Shown here one piece after another: positions 1 to 7,333 of a stretch of DNA of 13,958 nucleotides; the first letter of the stretch is position 1, and every line of letters begins with the position of its first letter. Under the pieces are notes generated by a model. The model was given only the letters and a program-made list of their open reading frames with translations, searched no databases and had not been told where the DNA came from. Source of the DNA: Lindgomyces ingoldianus (Eukaryota > Ascomycota > Dothideomycetes > Pleosporales > Lindgomycetaceae); the NCBI RefSeq assembly GCF_010093535.1, contig NW_022985194.1:704732-718689 (forward strand). The letters are read 5' to 3'. A program made the translations under genes and the position numbers.

Positions 1-160
1 TTTTTTAAAAAAGAATATAAGAAACACATAAGCTGACAGAGAAACAGCGTTACTGGGGTTTATCCGAAGAAATTCTAACTAACTAGCGCGTCCAAAAGAG
101 GAGATTCTGCTAAACTTTTCGTTCTGCAAACCCGAATATAATAAGCAGAGCAAGCTCTGC
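1..160. other. Non-RIPped flank or nested insertion next to the truncated retroelement
   Basis: This stretch keeps many CpA and CpG dinucleotides, in contrast to the TpA-saturated DNA that starts at about 161. It contains no open reading frame or recognisable domain. The integrase reading frame of the neighbouring retroelement fits its family up to about 161-166 and then stops making sense, so this is foreign to the element. It could be the end of a younger transposon inserted into the retroelement, or DNA brought in by a deletion. The left end lies outside the window. Confidence 0.5.
143..160. repeat. Perfect 8-bp-arm inverted repeat at the retroelement junction
   Basis: The arms AGCAGAGC and GCTCTGCT are separated by AA. 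The hairpin ends exactly where integrase-coding sequence begins to be recognisable. A terminal hairpin at a junction is compatible with the end of another mobile element, but no terminal repeat or target duplication can be tested inside the window. Confidence 0.6.
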
Positions 161-720
161 TAATAACTAGACTTATCTTTAAAAAAAATTTTAAAATTAA
201 TACATAAATGCTATATTAGTTAATTAGGGATTAGAAAGGAGTAGATAAACCCTAAAGTTTAAGTTTATTTTAGATAAGCTTTATAACAAGAAAGGTAATT
301 CTGTATATATTATTTATAAGTAGCCTTTATGCCCTTTTAGTAGTACTTTTAAGACAGTAACTAATAAGTCTTAGTAGCACTAAGGTGTGCTAAAGATACT
401 TAATTATAGACTTTTTAAATAAGTTAGGTACATAGTAGTAAGTCTACTAAAACACATAAATAGTTAGCATAAAAAAGTAGTCTATTTCTTATCTAATAAT
501 AGTAAGGTAAGAGTTTTTACTTTTACATAAAAGAGGCTTAATTTTTTTAAAGTAATGTGTTAATTAATTTTAAAAAACTAAAAAACATAACCTAGTTTAG
601 TTCTTTTATAATATTTAGTAAAGTTACTTAAGTTATTATTTAAGTAATATAGTACTAGGCTAATTCCTTATTAATTTAGAGGTAAAGTTAGTATAGTCTA
701 AGTAAAACTTTTAACTAGTT
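161..720 (-). pseudogene. pol: Integrase N-terminal zinc finger and start of catalytic core, truncated
   Basis: The frame continues into an HHCC integrase finger: VSLAHLSATKTY around 399-364 (family pattern H-x-G-x-x-K-T), KYYxKGIKATYK around 348-316, and NYLSC at 300-286, where the first Cys of CxxC is Tyr. The core starts at HLCINFK (210-190). The first Asp of the DDE triad is Asn (198-196), again G-to-A. Recognisable integrase ends at KDKSSY (about 180-163), after which unrelated DNA follows. The second Asp, the Glu, any chromodomain and the 3' LTR are missing. An intact protein would insert the cDNA into the genome. Confidence 0.88.
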
Positions 721-1350
721 GTTAGTTTAAGCTGCTTTTAAATTTTTTATGTCTTATTTATAACAGCTAAGAATGTCTACCCTAGCGTTGTTTTTACTAA
801 AGGTGTACTTAATTTAGAAGTAATACTAAGCTAACTTTTTAGCTTAATAAACCTAATAAGCATTTAGCACTTTTGTTATTATAAAGTACTCTAATAACTA
901 ATAATTAGTATATACTAAAGTGCTTATTATTGCTAATGTAAGCTTAGCTCTTTATTATTTAAACGCAGTAATAATTATAAATAGCTTCTTATTATATATT
1001 TTCTAGTTTAGCTCTAAACTAGATAGGACCTTACTATAGAATAAAATAGAGCACTAATTTCTATTAGCATGTTCCTAAAATAAGACTCCTGCTACTACCT
1101 TATTAAAAGTGTTAGTTTTAATTTTAGTTTATAATATAAAGTTAAAATAGTAAAGCGTAGGTATTTTTAGTAGCTTAGACTTTAGCTTTTTAAAAGCTAT
1201 ATTACACTCTAAAGTCTATACAAAAAAGGTAGTAAGACTCTAAAGTGTAATAATTAGTTTTACTATATAAAATTTTTTTAAAATAAATTACTAATAAAAT
1301 CTAGTAAAGCCTAAGAAGGATTTTACACCTGTTATAGTAGTAGGCGCTTG
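721..1350 (-). pseudogene. pol: RNase H domain relic (Ty3/gypsy pol)
   Basis: Continuing in frame from RT, SFLGFTRFY (about 1320) is the classic link between RT and RNase H. Then follow AFKKLKSKLLKIPTL (about 1195), HANRN and YSKVLS (about 1070-1021), KIYNKKLFIII (about 1000, usually YEIYDKELLAI) and LLEYFIITKVLNA (about 897, usually NLEYFMTTKxLNxRQ). The domain degrades the RNA strand of the RNA:DNA hybrid. The active-site Glu of the DKEL motif is Lys here (987-985), and a TDA-type Asp reads Asn near 1113. VDILS at 780-766 matches the conserved ADALS that closes the domain. Confidence 0.9.
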
Positions 1351-2040
1351 CTAGTTATGTAGCACCTCTACTTTCTGTAGGTTAACCTCTAGTCCTTTGT
1401 TTAAAAGTATATAGCTAAGATACTTTATTTAAGTAATATAAAATTTACTTTTTCTAATCTCTACTTATAGTCCTGCTTACTGTAGCCTCTCTAAAACCTT
1501 TTTAACATAGAGGATATAAGTTGCCTTGTTTTTAAAGTAAATAAAAATGTTATTTAGATAAGCAATGTAGAAGTTGTCTAGGTAGTTAATTAATATGTTG
1601 TTTATATAGCGCTAGTAAGTTGCTAGGCTATTACATAATCTAAAAAGTAGGACTTTACACTTATATGTTTTATATTATGTCTAAAAAGTAGTACACTTTT
1701 TAAAGCTTAGGTCTATTCTAATCTTGTTAAAGGCTGTGCAAATATTAAACTTTATAAAAATAGCTACTTTTATAAGTTTTAACAGAAGTTTGTCTATGCG
1801 CAGTATTAGATACACATTTTTGTAAGTAATAGCATTAAGTTTGTAGTAATTAACATAGATATGTAAGTTACTATTTAGTTTCTATACATAAAAAATAAAA
1901 GATGTAAAAGAGCTCTAACTCTACTTAATAAAACTATATTTTAGATTGTTTATAATATACTTCTTTATTACCTCTAGTTCCTTAACGTTCTGTTTATATA
2001 AAGGGCTGTAACTGTTAGAAAGAGGTTCTATAAGGACAAT
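1351..2040 (-). pseudogene. pol: Reverse transcriptase domain relic (Ty3/gypsy pol)
   Basis: Reading the minus strand from 2040 gives a recognisable RT: ELEVIKKYI (about 1980), YVNYYKLNAIT (about 1857, usually VDYRKLN), AFNKIRID (about 1734), LLFRLCNSLATY (about 1650, usually PFGLCNAPATF), RYINNILINYLDNFYIAYLNN ending at 1549, and KYLSYIL (about 1422). RT makes DNA from the element RNA. All three catalytic carboxylates are gone: the motif A Asp is Asn at 1746-1744, and the YxDD box reads YLNN at 1560-1549. Each change is G-to-A on the coding strand, as RIP predicts. In-frame stops mostly sit at former Gln or Trp codons. Confidence 0.92.
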
Positions 2041-3059
2041 CTTATAGTTATATAAGTAATGTGCTAGTAATTAGTAAGCTATAGTGTAGCTAAATACATT
2101 TTAGTACTAATAGTATTTAGATAGTAATTAAAAGTTTACTAATACTTTAATTTTACATCTATTATTTAACAGTAGAGCTTACTTGTTTTTAATTAAACAC
2201 TTAATTTTATAAATAAAAGTTAAAAAGAACTTATTTTTTTATATTAAAATAGAAAGCATTTGCTAAAATAAGAGTAATAGTAAAAAAATAAATGTCCTTT
2301 AGACCTGTTCTAGACTTCTTAACAGATAGGCAAATTAATAATTTAAGTGTTTTTAGACTATAGGTAATAGAAGAGCAGTATAATTTTAGTAGCCTTAGTA
2401 AACCCTTAATATAGTTAATTATTAGGCTGTATAACTGCTAAATGTAGTTTTTTTCTTATAGTGTGTTATATTATCTAATATCTAACTCTACTTCTTTGTT
2501 GCGCGCGGGCTAGTTTAGTTGCATAAGTAAAAGTAGTAAAAGTTTATAAGTAGTAGAATACTTATTAGGCTATATAATCTAATTTTTTTTTATATCTAGT
2601 TAGAGTTTAAAACAACATAGCTATTTAATGCTAATAATATAATTTTGTAAGCTAAGGTTTATAATTATAAAAAGGTAGTTCTAGATACTTCTACTATTAA
2701 TTTGCATATACAGGCAGATATACTAGTAGACTAAAACTTAGATTTAGTCTTAAAAACCCTTAACTATAACTTTAAAAGGTAAACATTAGATAAAGACATA
2801 AAGGCATTAGAATAAAGACTTAGTAGTTATTAAGTTAATAAATAAAAAACTATATGCGCTAGTATTAACTAAGAAATTTAATTAAACTTTAATGCCTTTT
2901 AAGCATAAAACAGTAAGGACTTAAAAATGTTTTTCTTTAAATAAGTGTAATAAGTTAATATTTACTAAGTTATACTTATTTAAGCCTAAAATAAAAAGTT
3001 TTCTTAAGCATTTTTATTTCCTATCTAAAAAAGGTCTAGCTTATAATTATTTATATTTA
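2041..3059 (-). pseudogene. Gag-pol linker and presumed protease region, degraded beyond recognition
   Basis: In the gag-pol frame this segment lies where the aspartic protease of a Ty3/gypsy element belongs. I could not identify the D(T/S)G active-site triad with confidence; LALNSYVVL near 2630 is the only weak candidate. Close to the reverse transcriptase, at 2100-2041, the reading NVFSYTIAY*LLAHYLYNYK resembles the conserved run-in to RT in chromovirus-like elements. A small CpG-rich island at 2500-2511 survived mutation. The protease assignment rests on position only. Confidence 0.45.
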
Positions 3060-4188
3060 TAAACTTTTTTTTAAATTTCTGTTGCTCTACCTTAATTTTT
3101 TATACTTTAGAGATAGAATAATTGCTAGTAAAATGTTCTAGTTTACTATAATTATAACAGTTACTAGAAGTTGTCTGTCTTTTAGAGGCAGGTGTCTAGC
3201 TAGGTTGTTAGTAGGTAGCTAGGGTGGATTAGAGTACTAACATAGGTGCAGGTTAGAGTGCACTTAAATAGTATACTGCCTTAGATGTATTACTAGAAAC
3301 CTTTTAAGACTGCTTTATAATAGGTCTAATGTTAGATTATTAAGTGTAGTTAATAGTTTACTTTAAAATAGTAAAAGTGTTTCTTTTTTCTATGTTATAG
3401 GCTATTAAGTAGGCTACTATTATCTTAAAGAAGCCTTTTTAAGTGTGTTTAAAACCTAAGTTTAGTACTTTTAGGCTAGGCAGTATCTTTTTCTATAGGT
3501 AGAAGAACTATTTTAACTTTAATATAAACCCTTTAATAGCAGCACTAATAAAGTAAGCTTTAAAAGTAGAAAATGCTTCTTCTTTGCTTATCTTTAAAGT
3601 CTAAAACGCCTATTACACCTCTGTCTCCTTGTTACTAGTAATAAAGTAAGTTTATAAAAGCTTAATTATTTTTTTTATATTTCTAAACTAAAAGTTGTCT
3701 AATTTAGCTAGGTATCTAGGCTCTAGGTATTCCTTCGCAATACTAGCAGTGTGTCTCTATACTAACGCCATGCGTGCGCGCTTACTCTAATAGTAATCTA
3801 AATTAATATTAAGTCTATCTATAATAAAGGCTTACTATTATTTAAATGTAGGTTTTTTACTGTCTATAAGGTTCTTAATCTTAAGCATGTGTTTAGTAAA
3901 GTAGCTTTAAAAAAGCTTAAAGGTGCTTAAAAAGTCTTTTACTATTAGTGTAGTAGAGGTAATTTAAGGCATTATTAAGGGTAATTTAGTAGTTAGTAGG
4001 AGTTAATTAGGACTAACAGTTTTTAATCTAGTTAGCTGTTTAATTTATGCTTTTAATTAAGCAACTTAGTTCTTAAGGGCTATACTGCTAGGGTTTACCT
4101 CTAAATCTAGTAAGTTTTTAGCTTTAGGTCCTATAAAAGGGGGTTTAGCTGTTAAGGTTAGTAGTTGTTTAGCTCTAGTAGTAGGCAT
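3060..4188 (-). pseudogene. gag: gag relic of the Ty3/gypsy element, with CCHC zinc knuckle
   Basis: An ATG at 4188-4186 opens with MPTTRAKQLLTLTAKP and is in the same frame as the downstream pol domains. The frame carries stops at former Trp or Gln codons but still reads gag-like helices, for example HMLKIKNLID near 3890 and AFSTFKAYFISAAIKGFILK around 3570-3520. At 3159-3118 the motif C-Y-N-Y-S-K-L-E-H-F-T-S-N-Y matches the retroviral-type knuckle CX2CX4HX4C, with the second and fourth Cys changed to Tyr (a G-to-A change on this strand). The original protein would have packaged element RNA into cytoplasmic particles. The C-terminal limit of gag is approximate because no separate start of pol can be seen. 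Confidence 0.8.
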
Positions 4189-4565
4189 CTTGCCTTAGCT
4201 ACAGCTAGAGCGTGTTGCAAGCTTTGTACTAAGGTCTAAAAGTAGTTAAGAGTTAGGCATTAGTAGTTGTCTTTAATCCTAATAAGTTATTAGTAGTCTC
4301 TAGGTTTCTACCTTAGCGCACTTTTTACAACTTTTCTAAAGGCAATCCTAATTATAAGGGATAGAAAGTTCTAAACTTAAAAGCTTTAGTTAGTAAAAGG
4401 TCTCTAGAATCTAGTCTATAGACTAAATAGTTTAATATAATAGTGTGTAAGTATTATAACCTAAACTAAATTAAACATGTCTTAGAGCTTAGATGTAGTT
4501 AAATAAATAATTAGTGTAATATTATAATAAGGCTATTACTAGTAAAAGTAAGTTTTCTAATATAA

Positions 4566-4855
4566 TGTAACAGCGCAGGCAAGACAATAGGTCTAAATGC
4601 AGTGGGAATCCACTTAGAGGCATATAGGAGTGCGTGGGGACTCTAAACCTAGGAATGCTATTAACACCTATAGGCCTTGTACAAAAGGATATTAGAAAAC
4701 TACTAAGCTAGCTACAGGGGCGAGGTGCGACTAAATACATGAGGGAATAGGGGTAACTGCGGGGGACTGGGTCGAGTCATGGTCGGGGCCGATACGGGGA
4801 CCCTTCGGATAGGATCCGAGCGACCCGAGATGGAACGATTCGTAGAATCGTTACA
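4566..4855 (-). repeat. 5' LTR of the degraded Ty3/gypsy element (290 bp)
   Basis: On the minus strand the LTR starts TGTAACGATTC and ends GCGCTGTTACA, so TGTAAC and GTTACA form the terminal inverted dinucleotide-type ends of an LTR. Its partner at 6673-6960 aligns over the full length. The leader and gag follow directly on the minus strand, making this the 5' LTR. The outer flank is TCTTG (4856-4860), which is not repeated at 4561-4565, as expected if the other element end lies elsewhere. The half nearest gag carries RIP-type transitions relative to the solo copy; the outer half is GC-rich. Transcription of the element would have started within it. Confidence 0.92.
4834..4852 (-). repeat. 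Terminal hairpin of the LTR, copy 1
   Basis: The arms AACGATTC and GAATCGTT are separated by the 3-nt loop GTA and lie 3 bp inside the LTR end. The same 8-bp stem occurs in the solo LTR with a different 4-nt loop. Confidence 0.85.
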
Positions 4856-5140
4856 TCTTGCTTATTAGATGATACATTTAGCCGTGCATTAGTCTAATAG
4901 TTCTGTCTATTCCTTGTCTGTTAAGTTACGTGACTTGTTAGGCAGGAAAACAGGGGGACTTGTCAGATTGAAGCACTGTTTCTGGGCTTCCTGAGATGAA
5001 TGATGGGTTTTGATATGATGTATGGGATCATGATTGATTGTATTGATTTATCGATCCTTTTTCTGCTCTACTCGTGTTGCTCGGCTTTTGTTTTTTCCGA
5101 TCCGAGTCCCTCGCGCACTAGCCCTATGCGCGACCAGCTT
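4856..5140. other. Gene-free flank outside the retroelement
   Basis: This is sequence of normal composition between the LTR and the decamer array. Open frames starting near 5000 and 5034 only become long by running into the stop-free decamer array, so I do not call them genes. No RNA gene or transposon end is recognisable. Confidence 0.5.
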
Positions 5141-5300
5141 GCAACATGCTGCAATTTGCTGCAACATGCTGCAAAATGCTGCAAAATGCTGCAATTTGCT
5201 GCAATTTGCTGCAACATGCTGCACAATGCTGCAAAATGCTGCAAAATGCTGCAACATGCTGCAAAATGCTGCAACATGCAGCAATTTGCAGCAACATACT
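5141..5300. repeat. Tandem array of 16 units of a 10-bp repeat, GCAANNTGCT
   Basis: Sixteen units of exactly 10 bp follow each other without an indel. Most are GCAACATGCT, GCAAAATGCT or GCAATTTGCT; the variation is nearly confined to the central three bases, and the last three units are slightly diverged (GCAACATGCA, GCAATTTGCA, GCAACATACT). No frame on either strand contains a stop within the array, because the 10-bp unit reads as the same decapeptide in every frame of a strand. This produces overlapping spurious ORFs. The spacing matches one helical turn, and the 160-bp length is close to nucleosomal DNA. No coding role is likely. Confidence 0.95.
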
Positions 5301-5303
5301 GTT

Positions 5304-5318
5304 CGAGCTTATTGCTCG
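5304..5318. repeat. Small hairpin directly after the decamer array
   Basis: CGAGC and GCTCG are separated by TTATT, 4 bp after the end of the array. It may be chance. Confidence 0.4.
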
Positions 5319-5848
5319 TACTATGTAGCAGCTTTCGTCAAACGTTCCTCCTGTCTTGACAGTAGGTGCGCATATCTGACAAGACTCTATCCTTATTCGT
5401 TCAAACAGTGGGGCACAGGAGGTTAGTTGTTTATAGTCTAATCGTGGGTCGTAACAAATACTTACCTTACAGTTAAGTTGTCTAACCTTATATAGTTATA
5501 GATTATACTTGTACTGTTTAGTACTTAGGCTAGAGTGTAGAGAGACAACTTATAAGGCGTCTATAGCAAGAATAGAAGGGTTGGCTAGAACGTCTAAGTG
5601 TACAGTCTGTTGTACCTGTGTAAGAGGAGGGATAGAAGGTTTAGCCTATTATAGTTTACCTTAGTGCTAGTATAGAGGGCAAGGGAAACGCTTTAACATA
5701 AAAGAGTATAAGAGTATATTATATAGCGTCTTTAAAAGCTAACTATACTACTCTGTCTATTCTTTATATAAAGATAAAAGTAAAGATTAATTATAGCCTC
5801 TAAACTATAGTTAGGATTAAAACTATATACATAGGTTTTAACTGCTTT

Positions 5849-5875
5849 GCCTGCACCGCCTGCACTGCCTGCACT
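5849..5875. repeat. Three tandem copies of the 9-mer GCCTGCACY
   Basis: GCCTGCACC, GCCTGCACT and GCCTGCACT run in tandem. An inverted match TGCAGGCA lies at 5912-5919, opposite TGCCTGCA at 5848-5855, so the block could fold into a hairpin. The function is unknown. Confidence 0.8.
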
Positions 5876-5962
5876 AACAGGTGCTGTAGGCACTGCTTAA
5901 AGTGCAATCGTTGCAGGCACGTTGCGAAGTCTGTTATCTCCGTTCCGTCCGGCGATACCTGT

Positions 5963-5974
5963 GGTCACGTGACC
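5963..5974. repeat. Perfect 12-bp palindrome with CACGTG core
   Basis: GGTCACGTGACC is its own reverse complement and contains the E-box CACGTG recognised by fungal bHLH factors. No gene lies close enough to claim it as a regulatory site. The partial motif ACGTGAC recurs at 4928-4934 and 6194-6200. Confidence 0.5.
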
Positions 5975-6667
5975 TTCTTCTGTTAGAGGAGGATGCTCCA
6001 CTACTAGTCATCGATCAGTCCACTTGCAGTTCGACACTCGCTTACAGTCTATTTAGGGATTGTAACAATTAGTTATCTTACTCTCTTGACTTTACTTCTT
6101 CTTTCTACTACTCTTCTTTCTTACCTTACTCCCTGCTAGATAGTATAGAGGACTGTATACTCTCTTTGCACTATTGTAAGTTAGAGAAGTATTACGTGAC
6201 TCTTTTACTCCCCACTCTTCCCATCTTATACCTCTTCTAACCCCAACAACCTTCTGTTACTGTGGAAAGTTAAGGTAAGATATTATAACAAGTTAATGCA
6301 TTTAAGAAGGTCTTAAGAGGGCAGTAATCATTGCACACAATGTGATGACAAGCACTGTCTCTACTACCGTGTGGAGCTGGGGAAGCAAGGTAGAGTAGGT
6401 CGGCTCTATTTCAGCTAAACTAGGATGGGGAGTGAAGGAGGCGAAGGGTTTTCGCGAGAGAACAGCTTGCGTGGCGCCAAGGCGCTAGCACGTTCGCTTA
6501 GCCCTTAGCGAGATCATGTGACCAGCAGCGGAGCTTGACAAGCAGCACCGTCACACACAAGCTAGGATTAGGGCAACAGGGAATTTGTGAAGCTTTTAGG
6601 GGCACAGAGATAAGAGAAACTAGTGAACTGCATTAATTGCTAGAGGAATGCTTGTAGGAGTCTATAT

Positions 6668-6672
6668 ATATG
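6668..6672. repeat. Target-site duplication ATATG, left copy
   Basis: ATATG directly precedes the solo LTR and is repeated at 6961-6965. Five bp is the normal duplication length for Ty3/gypsy integration. Confidence 0.85.
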
Positions 6673-6960
6673 TGTAACAGCGCAGGTAAGACAACAGGTC
6701 CGAATGCGGTGTGAATCCACTCAGAGGCATGTGGGAGTGCGTGGGGACTTAGAAACCTGGGAATTCTATTAACACCTATAGGCCTTGTACAAGAGGATAT
6801 TAGAAAACTACTAAGCTAGCTAAGGAGAGAGGTGCAGCTAAATACTTGGGGGAATAGGGGTACAGCAGGGGGCAAGGCAGGGTCGGGGCAGATACAAGGA
6901 ACCTTCGGATATAGGTTCGCCAGGTAACTTTAAATGGAACGATTCAAGCGAATCGTTTCA
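6673..6960 (-). mobile_element. Solo LTR of the same Ty3/gypsy family (288 bp)
   Basis: This copy aligns end to end with the LTR at 4566-4855 in the same orientation. On the minus strand it starts TGAAACGATTC and ends GCGCTGTTACA. It is bracketed by the perfect 5-bp duplication ATATG, and no gag or pol adjoins it, so it is a separate insertion whose interior was removed by LTR-LTR recombination. Its left half lacks several C-to-T and G-to-A changes seen in the other copy (for example ACAACAGG here against ACAATAGG there, and CATGTGGG against CATATAGG). It was therefore less exposed to RIP or escaped by being short. Confidence 0.93.
6938..6957 (-). repeat. Terminal hairpin of the LTR, copy 2
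   Basis: The 8-bp arms are the same as in copy 1 (AACGATTC and GAATCGTT), with loop AAGC instead of GTA. The stem is conserved while the loop differs in sequence and length. Confidence 0.85.
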
Positions 6961-6965
6961 ATATG
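6961..6965. repeat. Target-site duplication ATATG, right copy
   Basis: Exact match to 6668-6672 on the other side of the solo LTR. Confidence 0.85.
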
Positions 6966-7051
6966 CGAAATAAGTGGGTAAGTCTTGGCAACATAGACTA
7001 TTGTGAGATGCATACGACCATGGTGACGACGCATCTGACTATTGTGTGACT

Positions 7052-7333
7052 GCTGCAAACAAAGTTACTAGGCTTTAAGCAGCTAATAAGGCTGCTACGC
7101 GACGTAAATTGCATAAAAGAAAGCAGATTAAGGCAGAAGGGGCCTTAACGGTTTAGGAAGGCCTGCGCTTAACAACTCTAAAGGAGTTTAGGGCGCGCAG
7201 TGACGGGAAGTAGGCGAAGAAGCAAGTGCGAGCTAAAGCGGGTGAGCCATCCTAAAGGCGCTGCGGACAGTGCAATTAGACTGGGCATAACGCGCGAATG
7301 TTTAAGGAAGAAGTAGAAGTAGTCTCTAAATGA
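7052..7333 (+). pseudogene. C-terminal relic of a fungal pogo/DDE_1-type transposase
   Basis: In one plus-strand frame ending at the TGA at 7331-7333 the translation contains AANKAATRRKLHKRKQIKAE, EGLRLTTLKEFRARSDG and RRCGQC-N-*-TGHNARMF followed by KEEVEVVSK. This basic tail with a small C-x2-C-x4-H-x4-C knuckle is typical of the C-terminus of fungal CENP-B/pogo-like DDE_1 transposases. The knuckle lies at 7262-7303, with its last Cys replaced by Phe. Five in-frame stops (7076, 7154, 7211, 7253, 7277) are all TAA or TAG where Gln or Glu would be expected, and some may come from RIP. The catalytic DDE part is absent. The solo LTR ends about 90 bp upstream, but I could not find the rest of the transposase on its other side. 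Confidence 0.78.

Larger units (their letters stand above)
161..4855 (-). mobile_element. RIP-degraded Ty3/gypsy LTR retrotransposon, 3' end missing
   Basis: On the minus strand the order is 5' LTR (4855-4566), leader, gag with zinc knuckle, an unresolved protease region, reverse transcriptase, RNase H, then the integrase zinc finger and the start of its core. This gag-PR-RT-RH-IN order is that of Ty3/gypsy (Metaviridae-type) elements, not Ty1/copia. The interior is extremely TpA-rich and CpA-poor, as expected from RIP. All family-like segments I translated from the gag ATG at 4188 to about 162 fall in one frame, so the damage is mostly substitutions. The element is cut off inside the integrase core, and the 3' LTR is absent from the window. 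It cannot encode working proteins. Confidence 0.93.
5301..6667. other. Gene-free region with a RIP-like AT-rich relic
   Basis: From about 5430 to 5845 the sequence is TpA-rich with few CpA, like the retroelement interior, and is probably an old repeat that I cannot classify. It contains an inverted pair AAGTTGTCT (5475-5483) / AGACAACTT (5543-5551) and a loose direct repeat of ATAGAAGG at 5572 and 5632. From about 5846 to 6667 the composition is normal, with a pyrimidine-rich stretch near 6075-6135. No ORF of useful length, no domain and no RNA gene was seen on either strand. Confidence 0.5.

Noticed and set aside
143..170. Helitron 3' end (hairpin followed by CTAG)
   Set aside because: The CTAG is better explained as integrase codons, and the following base is A instead of the required host T.
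4540..4565. tRNA primer-binding site after the 5' LTR
   Set aside because: TTATATTAGAA is where it should be, but the sequence is so mutated that no tRNA match can be claimed.
5141..5300. CRISPR-like array
   Set aside because: The units are 10 bp with no spacers and the context is fungal.
4959..5383. CTTGTCAGA / TCTGACAAG inverted pair around the decamer array as a transposon terminal repeat
   Set aside because: Only 9 bp, with no extension of the match and no target duplication; plausible by chance.
5000..5426. Cys/Met/Gln-rich ORFs of 60-130 residues on both strands
   Set aside because: They are open only because the 10-bp repeat lacks stops in every frame; no coding signal exists outside the array.
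4566..6960. The two LTRs as ends of one 2.4-kb non-autonomous element (TRIM/LARD)
   Set aside because: The right copy has its own ATATG duplication on both sides, and the left copy directly adjoins a gag-pol interior, so they belong to two insertions.
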